NCBI GenBank assembly: GCA_039111635.1
Contig: JBCAQO010000008.1
Location: forward strand, 1-64,000
Reading direction: 5' to 3'
From: Heterobasidion occidentale
Taxonomy: Eukaryota > Basidiomycota > Agaricomycetes > Russulales > Bondarzewiaceae
DNA length: 64,000 nt
Shown here: one piece after another, positions 21,266 through 33,200 of the stretch
Position numbering within the stretch: the stretch's first letter is position 1
How the letters are laid out: each line of letters begins with the position of its first letter
The notes under the pieces: generated by a model
Database searches by the model: none
Told to the model about the DNA's origin: nothing
What the model saw: the letters and a program-made list of their open reading frames with translations, nothing else
Made by a program: the position numbers and the translations under genes

Positions 21266-24091
21266 CTACTTCTTGCGCTTCGAGACTTCCAAGGGTGTAA
21301 CGTCAGAACCCATCCATGAAGCATTGGCCAATAGACGATATGAGCACCTACCAGTTGCCTTCTTCGCGGGCGCCTTGCGCTTCCTGCCCGACTGCGGTGC
21401 GTCATCCTCATCGTCGTCGTCTTCTCCATCCGCGTCGTCATCCTCGTCACTGTCCACATCCGACGGTGAACGCGCCTTCTTCGCGCGCACTCCCGCCACC
21501 ACGGTAGATCGTGGCAGAAGAGGCGGCGGAGGCGCGTCGCCAATCGGCCCGCCCGGGTGCTGTGCACAATCGGGGCAGAACCACTCCCCGTCGGGGACCG
21601 CAGCAAGGGGAGGGTCGAGGCAGCCAGGGTGGTACGGCGCGTCGCACTACCTCCATAGTAAGTACAATCACGAGCGGCGCAGAGAAGATGCAGCGTTGAG
21701 CACTCAGAAAGATGTGCAGAGAAATGTGGAGGCAGAGACAGAAAGGAAAGCGCACCTTGTCGCACGCGAGCGGATCCCCGCTGTCTTTATGGCATATAAG
21801 GCAGACCTCGGGCGCTTCCAGATCAGCGGGGTGCCGGGGCAGGTCGGAGAGCTTGTCGCTCGGCGTCGCGAGGAAGTACGTCGTGTTTTGCCCCGCGGCG
21901 ATGCTAGGTAAGTGCATCAGCTGATATTCTGAATGGTCAAGATGGCTGCAGATATGCACTCGAAAACGTCGATGCCGATCAGAGGCTGGTTTCTCCCAGG
22001 CTTTGTGGCGCTCTTGGGCTCGTTCGGGCCCATGCCGAGCTCGCCTGGAAGGAAGGGCGGTCAGCAGTCAGCGTCTGACTTCGACAAAGCTGCGGAGGAA
22101 CGAAAGCTAAATCGCACCATACGCGGCGTTTTGGCCCCACGCGATCGTCATGATATCGCCTTCGTCCTCATCAGGCGCAAGCGCGAAGTGGGTGACGCCG
22201 CCGCATGCAGCATGCTTGATTTTACAAGCCCTGGAGATCGAGCGAAGGCGATCAGTGCTACGAAACAAGTGGGATAGCAGGAAGTAAGGTGCCAACATGA
22301 TGTCTTGCATGAAGCGGAACTGGGAGTATGGCTGGCCCCCAGAACCTATTTAGACGAAGTGGTGAACGCGCGATACAGAATACAGAGCATTACCGGCAAT
22401 GACGTACCGTCACCAGTGTTTTTCCACTGAAAACAGCAGGAGGTCGTTAGCAACGACACGCAAAAAAAACTAAGTCGCTTACTTTACCCGCCATCCAGTA
22501 CATACCCTGCCTGTCGACGACAACAGAGTTCGAAGGGCCCGCAACCACCTGCGCGCCCATGAGTTGCTTTTGCGGCCCGGCAAACTACGCGACACCGAGT
22601 GGTAATACGACACCGCGTCAGAGAACCGGTGATTAGATCCTTGTTCGAAAGAGGCAATTGTGCGTATGTACCTGAGGGACGACCTTGGGCGTCAAGGCGT
22701 CTTGCTGATTTCCGAGGCCTAGGCGACAGTACCCGTTGTACCCCATACGTACACCACACTATGCGGACCGACGCGCGATCAGTCTCTCGAACTAGAAGCG
22801 ACACCATTCAGAACAGTCATTACAGTCATTACTTACCCATCTTCGTCAAGCGCGATACTGTGATTGTGGCCACAGGCAATCTGCGTGATCTTCTTGTCTT
22901 GCAGACCCTTAACCAAGACTTCGCAAAGCAGGCATCATGAGATTGGATCTTCTTTGTTTCCGTCAAGAAAGGTGATGAAACTCACTTGGTTCGGTCTCAA
23001 TGTCGTATGCCGATTTATTGCCGGTGACGATATGTTCACCGGTCCTGCCGTTCCCCAGCTGCCCCTTTTCTCCGCTCCCAACAGAATATACTTGTAAAGG
23101 TTGAGACAAAAATTAACCAACAAGCCCTCACGACTGTAAGATGTAGGGTACGCACGCCGCCCACTCTTGGTCAAGAACAAGGAAAAAGTGATTCCCGCGG
23201 CTGCTTTAACGACGTGCTCCTGCTCCTTTGTTGCAACATGATATGGGCCGTCCACGAGCCTGAACGAAGAAACTTCAGGGCATGTAGAATGCCCGCACTA
23301 AAAGAATATCGTGCCTGAGTATGCCTGCAGAACGACACTCAAACGAACCTGCTCACCTGGCCCAGATTATTGGCGCCAGCAGTCCACACTCGACCGTCAC
23401 TGCCTACGAGAATAGAGTGGTTTTTTCCCAATGCGGCGGATACGAACCTCGTCCCGGCTGCAGCGCCTAGATCGACGGGCCTGATTCTCAGCGGGGCGTT
23501 TTCCGAGACAAAATCGACACCAGACACGCCGAGCGCGGAAAGTTGGTTCCGCCCAAACAGCCACGCAGCGCCATGGACGTCGAGCGCGATGCAATGGCTC
23601 GCCACGCAAGAAGTGTGTATCGAGACGATTTTGACGTTGTTCAGGGAGCGCAGGATATGCGGCTCGAGGAGATCTGGGTGGCTGTGTACGTGCAAAGCAA
23701 GAACGAGATGTAATGAAGGCGAGGATGGGGACCGCCCCAGTCAGGACTCGAAAGTGAGTGCGGCAACGTGCATGAGTACTGACTCTGGGATCGCTCCCTC
23801 CACCTTGCCTCCCTTGTCCTTGCGACCGAGCTTTGGCCTGTTGAGATAATGCGCGTCAGGCTATCGGAATCTCAGCGAATCACTCGACACACGGTGGGGT
23901 CGCGTGTCGAGGAGGGCCTCCAACATGTGTCAAGTAGAACGTCACGCACCAATCTGTGCCCCCAGCAATCAGGACTTCGGACAAGGCAATCGAGGTCAGC
24001 GAACAACCACGTCACAGCACGTTGCACGAACAAAAATACCTCTTCCCCATCGCTGTTCATGTGCTGTTGCAGACGACTGTGTTTCAGACAT
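21266..24091 (-). CDS. RCC2-like seven-bladed propeller protein with C-terminal PHD finger
   Basis: RCC1-superfamily protein, closest by eye to RCC2/TD-60. Start at 24,091 (MSETQSSATAHEQRW). Early exons are 24,091-24,040, 23,974-23,950, 23,837-23,784, 23,681-23,357, 23,297-23,156, 23,090-22,986 and 22,918-22,837, followed by several more. Propeller repeats show VLIAGGTDW, SAALGKNHSILVGSDGRVWT, ACGHNHSIALDEDG and VVAGPSNSVVVDRQG, then an acidic insert and AGQNTTYFLATPSDKLSD. After the propeller comes a PHD zinc finger: CLICHKDSGDPLACDKCDAP, a YHPGC segment, then GEWFCPDC. The tail has a DEDDDADGEDDDDED run and a basic KRKAPAKKA segment ending VSKRKK, which suggests nuclear or chromatin binding. 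Near 22,738-22,744 the frame needs one extra G within a run of four Gs to pass from VVYVWG to YNGYCRLGLG. No intron explains this, so it is a true frameshift or an assembly indel. Confidence 0.8.
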
Positions 24092-24417
24092 GGTGTGAAA
24101 GGTGAGAAGGCTGACTGAATCAAGCGCCCAAACGTAACTACGCCAGGCGCCTTCGCGAAGCCCCTCAAAGACGGACAGCAACATCGACAAAACAGAGAGC
24201 AACGACGAAAGCATCGCCAATGACGGGTATCAAAAACTCTAAACATTGTCAAGTCCACTGGACGGCTCGTGGTATACTATCAAGTCGTAAGTCAGAAATT
24301 CGATGATCGAGACTTCCTCCCGGATATGGGGCTCCGGCAACCCCGCATAGATCAAGGATCTCTCCGCAACGTTCAATTCTCCCAAAATTCTCCCGCACCC
24401 CTCCTCCTCATCTCCTA

Positions 24418-26323
24418 TTCGCGGTGAGATAGTGTTTGGGGAGCCAATCGGGAACCTCCCACTGAGAATTGGAGAGCTCAGCGGCGATCATCCTTGCTAC
24501 CGCTTCAGCGCTGGAGCGGCCATGAGTATGGAGGTCAGGAACCGAAATACGAAAAACGCGCAGCCTAAGTAGTAACACACGTACCATGCGAAGGTGCGCG
24601 GCATGCCATGCCCTGAGAACCCAGCAGAGATAAACTGGCCTTGATAGGCAGACGTATCAAGATTGTCAGGATCGATCAACGGACCGACCTATTATCCAGA
24701 TGTAATTCAATCCAAAGGTCCACCAATCCAGTAGATGGGGACGCGACTTACAAATGGATCGTGCGTTTTGGTGTATCCCATGATGCCTGTCTGAAGTCAA
24801 GGGCATTCGCCGTAAGTACATGTAACACTGATGTCCAAAGTGGCGCGACGCACCCATTCCATTTCGGGTTCTCTTCCTTCCGCAAACTTACCAGGAAACA
24901 CGCCAGGAAGGAAGCCCCTCAGAGCTTTCCCGACGTCCTCGTTCACAACTGAGTCGTCTGTCTCGTTAATCTCGAATCTGTCTTTCGAGTTCTCTCTCCC
25001 GCCACCGAGGATCACCAGAGGGTGTTGATCTTTATCTTCAGCCTTAAGAGGACGCGGGAACCAGTACTCGAAACCTTCGTTCCCTGTCCATCCAGAGTTG
25101 GACAGCTCCTCTGCCGTAGTGTTTGCCCTGATAGCAATAATTTGACCACGGGTGGGAACGATGCCGTGCGGACCGGTAAGGTGAGGCAGGAGATGCGAAG
25201 CATACGCGTTCGTGGCATGGATCATGTACGAGCACGAGACAGAGCCGCGAGGGGTCTGGAGGATCCAACGGCGAGACGGTATGGCGCTGTCCGGGGTAAA
25301 CGCGTTCGGCAATATGGAGGTGACGGGTGTACGCGTGTGTAATCGTAGGTCGAATGAAGGCGTAGCGCGCTTCGCGAGATAGAACAGGTGAGTGACGAGC
25401 TTCGATGGCCAGAGGTTATGACCCGGTAGCTTGTATCCGGGGTAGGAGGCGCCGTATCTCTATCCGAGCAGGATCATCATGGAAAATAAGATGGACAAAC
25501 GAACACGAAAACCAACCTCCTTGACAACTTCCTGGCTCAACCACTCGGAGGTAGATACATCCACACCAGCATCTTTGGCAGCAATGTAGTCGGCACGAGC
25601 TTCCTCGATTTCCTTCTGAGTGACGAGCAGGTGGATACGTCCACCTGTGACCAAGTCCACCGCGTCAGTCAGATTATAAGCCTTCACCAATGTGGTGATC
25701 TGGGACACTGTATAGTCCTCAAGCGCGACGGCTCTGATGGCATCTTCGATGCCCCATGCGGCTTTGTTGGCTCCGAATCCGAGGAAAGTGTTAGAGACCA
25801 GATGGCCGCCATTTCGTCCTATATAAAATTACACGATCAATCATTGCGATTTTACTTCCAACCTCGTCTCGAGTGCTGGGCACGCACCGGTCGCCCCTGA
25901 GCCTGCATTCCAGACATGTGAGACAAGAGAACTAAGAGATGATCTGAGCATGCAGAGCTAACAAAAATCGCGCGCCTCCAATATCACGGCCTTCAATGGA
26001 CCAAGTTTTGGGTTGGCCTCGATAGCTTTGGACAGGTGATAAGCAGCGGAGACGCCAGATATGCCGGACCCGATGATGCAGACGTCGGCGTCAGAAGTGA
26101 GGGGGACGTCGCTCCCCTCCTTTCTCAGAGGATTGGCATCTGGAGACGAATCAAGCCAGAACGAATGTGTCGGATTGGGAACAGGCAGGGATGCAGGGCC
26201 GTGGTCTGCAGGGCTTTCGAATACGATCTGGTGCTTTGACAGCTGGTTGAGATTAACAGAAATTACAGGCATAGTTGAGAGGATCGTTATGGCCAAAAAT
26301 CTCCAGGAGATAGTAGACCCCAT
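24418..26323 (-). CDS. FAD-dependent oxidoreductase (DAO fold), secreted or membrane-anchored
   Basis: Amine/amino-acid-oxidase-like flavoprotein of the DAO superfamily. Start at 26,323; stop TGA at 24,420-24,418. The N-terminus has a hydrophobic segment (FLAITILSTMPVISV) typical of a signal peptide or anchor. The dinucleotide-binding motif is VCIIGSGISGVSAAYHL, and the family signature SGATGRNGGHLVS is built across two introns. Later landmarks are TGGRIHLL, SCSYMIHATNAYA, TRGQIIAIRAN, ILGGGREN, WTGIMGYTKTHDPFVGP and GFSGHGMPRTFACAEAVARM, which covers the FAD-contacting C-terminal motif. At least four introns of 50-80 bp are needed. The substrate cannot be told from the sequence. It is divergently arranged with HSP78 and shares a 210-bp upstream region. 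Confidence 0.85.
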
Positions 26324-26533
26324 ACCACTCCCTGCTCGAGTTTCGAGTCATCCTGTTATCTGCCGGCTTGCCAGAGCTCGGCTCGAGGGTTCCGGCATAT
26401 TCCGACATAGATGGATCGACAGGTCGCACGTGCCGGGAGCCTTGAATGACGCTGCACCGACTCCTGCACAATCCCTTATAATCCTCCTCTCACTTTTGTC
26501 CTCGTTTCTCTAAGTGTTCGCGTCCTCTCTTAC
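26324..26533. promoter_or_regulatory. Divergent promoter between the FAD oxidoreductase and HSP78
   Basis: 210 bp separate the two divergent start codons. The HSP78 side is pyrimidine-rich (CCTCCTCTCACTTTTGTCCT) close to its start, as is common in fungal housekeeping promoters, with a TATAAT word about 55 bp upstream. I saw no convincing heat-shock element array (NGAANNTTCN). Confidence 0.5.
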
Positions 26534-29500
26534 ATGTTACGCGGAGCCTCTTATCTATCACTTCTTAAAAGCTCCATCACACGGGCACCTCTAGGCCGAG
26601 TGTCCTCAGCAAATGTATTCCGAGGCGTTCTCGCAACGTCTTTCGTCCATAAGAACGTCATATATGCAAGGCAATACTCTCAGAACCCCCCAGGGGGGCA
26701 GGGTAACGCTGGAGGGTTCCCAGGATTCACCATGCAGCAGCATCAGAAAGGCGACGCTCTAAAAGAATACGTAAGTCAGTGCAATTCACGATAGTTTCTT
26801 GAGTCACTCGTTATTGTTACTCAGAGTGTCGATCTCACGGAGTTGGCGCAAAATGGGAAACTGGATCCCACTATTGGGAGAGATGAAGGTGAGCTCTCCT
26901 GCTCTGTATAAAAGTTGGTGGCTCATCATTACCCAAGAAATACGACGAACAATTCAAAGTACGTCGGAATATATGACGAACTCTTTCCTAGTCTTGATTT
27001 GTATCAAGCATAGTCTTATCAAGGAGAACAAAATCCAATCCTGTTGTCAGTGCGCTGTTCATCCTTGCGACTTCAAATCTCAGTTGCTTGCTATAGCTCA
27101 TCGGACCTCCTGGCGTAGGCAAGACTGCCATCCTGGAAGGACTTGCCAGCCGAATCATCGCAAAAGAAGTTCCTGAGGTCCTTTCATCTGTCAGATATCA
27201 TATGATCGACTGTCACTCAATGGATTATTCAGTCCTTACACAACAAGCGTGTTCTCTCCATCGACTTATCTGCTATAATGGCAGGCTCCGGTATTCGTGG
27301 CCAATTCGAAGAAAAATTCAAATCCCTGATTCGCGACATCGAGGACGAGGTTGGGGTACTCGATTTCGATTCATGGGCACTGTGGTTGACATGATTCGCC
27401 GTTTCCTAGGCTCGAAATGTGATTTGCTTTATTGACGAAGTCCGTACGTATACCGAAAAAGATGTATTTACTAAAAGAGATGAGCTTGAGCTCTTTTTCA
27501 GACACGCTTTTCAATTTGGGTAAAGCTGAAGGGAGCATCGACGCTGGCCAAATGATCAAACCCGCACTTGCCAGGGGATTGCAGCTTGTCGGTGCTACTA
27601 CGCGTGAGTCTCGGACCATCATCCATTGGCACGCTTGACTCCAGCCTTTTCGGGCTAGCTGATGAATATAGAAAGACTATCGGCAAGGATGCCGCCCTCG
27701 AGCGTCGGTTCCAGCCTGTAACAATCGACGAGCCCACAGTAGAGTCAACTATCTCCATTCTCCGCGGCTTGAAGGCACGATACGAGGTTCATCATGGTGT
27801 CGAAATATCCGACGGCGCTCTTGTCACGGGTGCGCGCACTCATCTATTCTCATTAACCTAATGTGGGCTTAAGTAACACTGTGTTTAGCCGCCGTGTATG
27901 GCGCCCGGTACATTTCGGACCGCTTCCTACCAGACAAGGCAATCGATTTGGTCGACGAGGCGGCATCGGCTCTGCGACTCGCGCAAGAATCTAAACCTGA
28001 CGAGCTTGAACAGCTCGATCGCGCGATGATGACGATACAGATAGAACTCGAGAGTTTGAAGAACGAGATGGACGTGTTCAGCCAGGAACGGAAAGCAAAA
28101 CTCGAGAGGGACCTAGCTAGAAAAAGAGAGGAAGCGGAGGCGCTTACGGCCGTCTGGCAAGCAGGTGTGTTAGAAAGCACTAACCGCTAGCCCCCCTCAC
28201 TCACATTGTCACCGTTTGTTTTCAGAACGCGACCGGCTCAATCGTATCAAGGACATAAAAACGCGCCTCGAAGAGGCGAAGCACGAGCTCGAGGTGGCGC
28301 AGCGCCAGGGTCAATACGAGCACGCCTCGCGTCTGCGGTTCTCAACGATTCCGGATCTGGAGCGTCAGCTGCCCGCAGAAGGAGAACGTGCAGACGAGAA
28401 CGCGGACGCTCCTCTGGCGATGCTGCATGACCGAGTGACCTCGAACGACATTGCCCGCGTCGTGGCGAAGGCAACGGGCATTCCCGTGCAGAACCTGCTG
28501 AAGGGCGAGAGGGACAAGCTGGTGCACGTACGTAGTGGTGGTTCTCTTTTACGCAATCACAGATGCTCACTACGGTGTGTTGGACTAGATGGAAGACGTG
28601 CTGAAACAGCGTGTCGTTGGTCAAGATCATGTCGTCACCGCAATCAGCGATGCGGTCCGTATTTCTCGTGCTGGTTTGCAAGCCCCCACTCGGCCCGTCG
28701 CGTCGTTCTTGTTTCTAGGCCCGACGGGAGTTGGAAAGGTAATCGAATCCTTTTATGTGTACAAATTGTCCTGAGGCATCATTGCAGACTGAACTCTGTA
28801 AAGCTCTTGCTGGATTCTTGTTCGACGACGAACGGAGAGGATTGTAAGCATGAACGTCATATGTGTTACATCTGATCGCTCATGAATCCTCAATTTAGAA
28901 TCAATATCAACATGTCAGAAGTCCGCCCCGTTTCTGTTCTGTTTTCTCCCACTCTTTATTGACCATTAAATCCTTCTGCTTCTGTAGTATCACGATCGGC
29001 ACACTATGTCTCGTCTGATCGGGGCAGCTCCAGGATACGTCGGGTTTGAGGAGGGTGGTACGTATCGTGCGCTCTGCGAGTTCATCCTTATCTCAAATGA
29101 GTGTCTCAGGTCAATTGACTGAGGCTGTTCGACGAAGGCCCTACGGTATGTTCATCTCTCCGTGAATAAAAATTGAACGATGCTGAATCTAATCGTATAG
29201 CTGTGATCTTGCTTGATGAGCTTGAAAAGGCACATAAAGATGTGGCTATGATTCTGCTCCAAATTCTTGACGAAGGAAGCATCACCGATAGTCAAGGTGA
29301 GTAGTAACGCACAACGCTGAATGCTAAAGATGTTTTTTGATCATCAATTCAAACGCTAGGCAGGAAGGTAGATTTCAAGGTGCATCGATTCTCCTTGTCA
29401 CTTCATTCGCCTCTCATATTATCCTCCCTGTTAGAACACCATAATCTGCCTTACTAGCAATCTTGGTCTGTGATTCATGCGCTTAACTAAGAGAGTAGGC

Positions 29501-30084
29501 TGACAATGTACCACAGGCAGCGACATCCTCGCGCATTCGACCGCCTGCGATAGCAACGGGGTAGTCACTCAAGGAGCCAAGGACGAGGTACTCGAGCGCA
29601 CAGCAGGCTACTTCCCTCCTGAACTTTTGAATCGTCTGGACTCGATGTTGGTTTTCAATAAGTTGACGAGGGACTCTATCCTTCAGGTCGTCTCACTACG
29701 TCTGAGGGACGTAGCGGAACGACTGGAGCCACGGCGCATCACGATTGATGTAGACAATGCCGCCCAGGAGTGGTTAGCGCAGCAAGGTTACTCTGACGTG
29801 TATGGAGCGCGGGCGATCGCTCGTGTGGTGCGTACCGATGTTCTCTTTCCCTTGGCACAAAAGCTGCTGCAAGGTACAATTCGGTGGGTCTCCAGCCAGC
29901 GAATGTTTTTCAAAAATGGATGCTCATCGAGAATCCCAGCGATGGTGACCTTGTAAAAATCCGAGTTCGCGACGATGGGAAAGTACTCAAAATTCAGGAT
30001 AACCATCCACCTGACGCGTCTGCTCACTCTCCTGCTCCTGCACTACCCACATCTTCATCACATCGTGACCCTATTGACGCTTAG
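26534..30084 (+). CDS. HSP78: Mitochondrial Hsp100/ClpB disaggregase Hsp78
   Basis: Mitochondrial AAA+ disaggregase that works with mtHsp70 to resolubilise proteins in the matrix. Start at 26,534. The first ~60 residues are Arg/Ser-rich and acid-poor ([20 protein letters not shown]), a typical matrix presequence. The ClpB N-terminal domain is absent, as in Hsp78, and the protein enters NBD1 at [22 protein letters not shown]1 has [13 protein letters not shown] (Walker A), [11 protein letters not shown] (Walker B) and [16 protein letters not shown]. The coiled-coil middle domain is rich in [18 protein letters not shown]2 has GPTGVGKTELCKAL (split by an intron), [34 protein letters not shown] and [12 protein letters not shown]. 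The C-terminus ([14 protein letters not shown]) is followed by a Pro/Ser tail ending HRDPIDA. At least a dozen short introns were bridged in frame with no frameshift found. It converges on the downstream gene with 174 bp between. Confidence 0.93.
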
Positions 30085-30258
30085 ATGAACATCTTTTCGT
30101 TTGCTCGCCTATTGTTAGCTCACTCCCCACTCGCATCGTTCCCATTCATAATTATATCTATACAATTATCCCTATTCATGCAATCATAGTCGAAGCGCGT
30201 ACATGAACGAGTGAAACTACTATAAAATCGAGATGACCAACAACATTATCAAGATAGT

Positions 30259-33200
30259 TCATGGATTCTTAGTGTTCTTGACGCTCGCAGACGTCTTGCG
30301 ATCTGATTGCCCAGACTGTTTTTGACCTCCCCGCTTGCCAGGTTTATCCGTTTCTCTATCCGCACTCTTGCCCGCCTTTGACTTCGCCTTTGACTTAGAT
30401 TTCTTCGAGGGACCCTTCGGTGGCTGAGCAGTTGTCGAGGCCGATGGTACCTCCGACTCCATTCGCACACGCTCTTCTTCAGCTGTCCACCACTTCATAA
30501 ACTCCTCCTCGGCTCGACGTGCTTGTTCCTCCTCTTGGATCTCCTTCAGAGAACGCTTATCTTTCACAGGGGCGACGCCCTGCTCGTGTTGTAGCTGTTG
30601 TATGGCCGCGAAAGACATGACAGAGCTGGGGATTGAAGGCTGGACAACAGGCTGGACCGGAGGAAGGGTCCATGCGCTTCCACCACTCCTACGATATGAG
30701 CGATGCATTGATAAATTATCAGGTACTAATGCTGAGTGGTCGAAAACGTACGAAATATGGCGTGAGATTGCAGGGCCCTTGTTTGGGATGGCTTGCCTGG
30801 ACGGTGTGAAGACAGGTCCAAGGCCGGATTCTGGGAGCGCCGAACGTAGTTGTGCTGTGCCACCTTGCGGTACAGTCCGAGAATTGTTCGGTGGAGTCGC
30901 TCCTTTGATACGATTGCTCGGAGGCGTATGCACCGGTGTGTCCAAAGGCGAGTGACGGATGTTCGGGACTGCAATAGGGCTAGGAGTCGAAGGGGGCACT
31001 GTGACGCGCCAGGACGCATTAGTGATAGCGCGCTCAGTCACAGAGATACCAGCCCCAGGTGGAGTTGGAATGGGCGACTTGAGATTGTCTTTCGAGGATG
31101 ACTTGATAACCCATGGCTGAGGAGCAGAAGGTCCGTCCAAGGCCAGTGGATTAGTGTAACGCACGTTCCTCGATCCTTTGCCTTCAGCGAGCTTGGTCTC
31201 TTCGGCTTCTGCCAAGATGGCTTTCATGTCGACTCTAAAGAGCACCTTGAGTGGATGGTAGAAAAGATGAAAAGAAGACCTACTTAGGGCCTGCGCTTTT
31301 GGACTTCCAAGGGCCTTGCTTCAGGGTATCGGACGAGCGAAAAATGATTCCAACCGCACTGCCGGCATTTAAGTTGAGAGCAGGAACCACATCAGCATCG
31401 TCCATCTGAAACATGTCGTCCCCAGAAACAGGCCGGGCGGACGGGGCATGAGCCCGAATAGACGGACTTCCGAATTGTTCGACAAACGAGCGACGCGACC
31501 GTTTCGGTGATAGACGAGGCGACTCCTTAGTTTGTGTAGAACAGACGATGGGCCGTGGGATATCCTGAAGGGCTAACCACTCTGTATTCTTGTTCATCGC
31601 TTCGCTGAGAAGACGGCCTGAGCGCGAGACGGGTGATTTACTGATCTGCTGGTTGCATATTGACATAGACAGAGCCCTGATTAGATGGGGATCGAGGTCA
31701 TCCAGCATCCGGCTCTCGAGGAGAGCTTCCATGTTGACAGCCATGTACTGGTGTAAACATTTGACCAGCGGGGCGCATTGCAGATAAGCGGCATCGACTA
31801 AAATGCTACAGACATTATTCACGTTGACGTATTGCAAGATGACCGATGAGCAGACAAGAAGCAACCGATCGAGTAGCAACTCGTTCTGGAGAAATCGAAA
31901 GTCAATGACAGATAGACAACCAAGAATCAGGGCTCCTTACTGCTGCAGACATGACGTCGAAAATTAGATCCAAGAAGCTGTCCACGGATTTAACCGATTC
32001 TGTGAGATATTGATAAACGATCTTAGCTGAACGAGAAAAGAAGATGATGTACCAAGTTTCTCAAACATTTCTCGCTCCTCTCCACCATAGACAAAACGCA
32101 AGACATAGTTCATCGCCCGCCAGCTGAGATGATGCAAGTTGACGTTAACAAAACCTTGCTCAGACCAACGTCGAGAAGTCCAATCTTCGTCGTCAAAAAA
32201 GCATTCGAAGAACAAAGTGCGTGCGCGCAACACGGCGGAATGACAAAACACTTGGCGATCGGCTAGCTCAAGGACGATATCACCTGCCAGCGGGCTTCGC
32301 ACCGCGTCATGAACTCTTATTTGAGCCATGCTCTGGCTGTCTAGGAAGAGCCTGCTCAGATGACGGGCCATCATAGGCTCTGGACTGCGCTTGGAGGCTC
32401 CTCGCGCGGCTTCAGTGACAAGATTTAATCCGAATGCTCGTGATAGGCCCTGCAGCTCACGAGTGAGCTGTGCGGTCTGTAGTCCAGAAGTAACAAGTAA
32501 CGCCCCCATCGCATGCGAAACGCGATTATCCCAGATGGCGAGGAGCTCATCAGTGTAGAAGTAGTGCAAAAGGATAAGAACAGAGAGCGCATGACAGCCT
32601 GAGATTGTCAGACGTGGGAGATTGGAGGCAGGGGGAGCCGAGGGAGCCGTAGCAGACGTTGCTTTGATGGATATTCCTGATTCCTTGTCCTGGAGATCCC
32701 CTTTCCCCGACAGCAACTCCGACAGAGGAAGGCAGCGAGCAGAGAGGACTAGGCGATGGGCAGGAAGCTGGATTCCACTGCGGGCACAAATGAGATCTGC
32801 GCCCAGAGCAAGAGGAGCGGTATCGAAGAGGCCACGACCATCATGTTTCTGTCGGCACAGCTTGTCCTGTGAGATCACATCCCAAAGGCGACGAAGTTCA
32901 GCGACGTCGGTGGAAATTGCCCAGTCCTCTGGGTCGTCGTTGTGACCGACTAATTGCACTGGCGGCGTCTCGGTATCAACAGGTGTACTTGGCTGAATTT
33001 CAGGGGCAGTTAGGGCATTCTCGTTATGTTTCGTCACCGGGCTATATTTCAGATATGGACGAATCTTGGCGAGATCTTGCGACAAGGTATTGCCAGAGAT
33101 AGATACTGTATCCGGACGGAATTCGTGGCGCAGCGCATTCATGGCGCCTGTGTCGTTCGCACCAACAGCGACGACGCGCTGTATATAGTTGACGCGCTGG

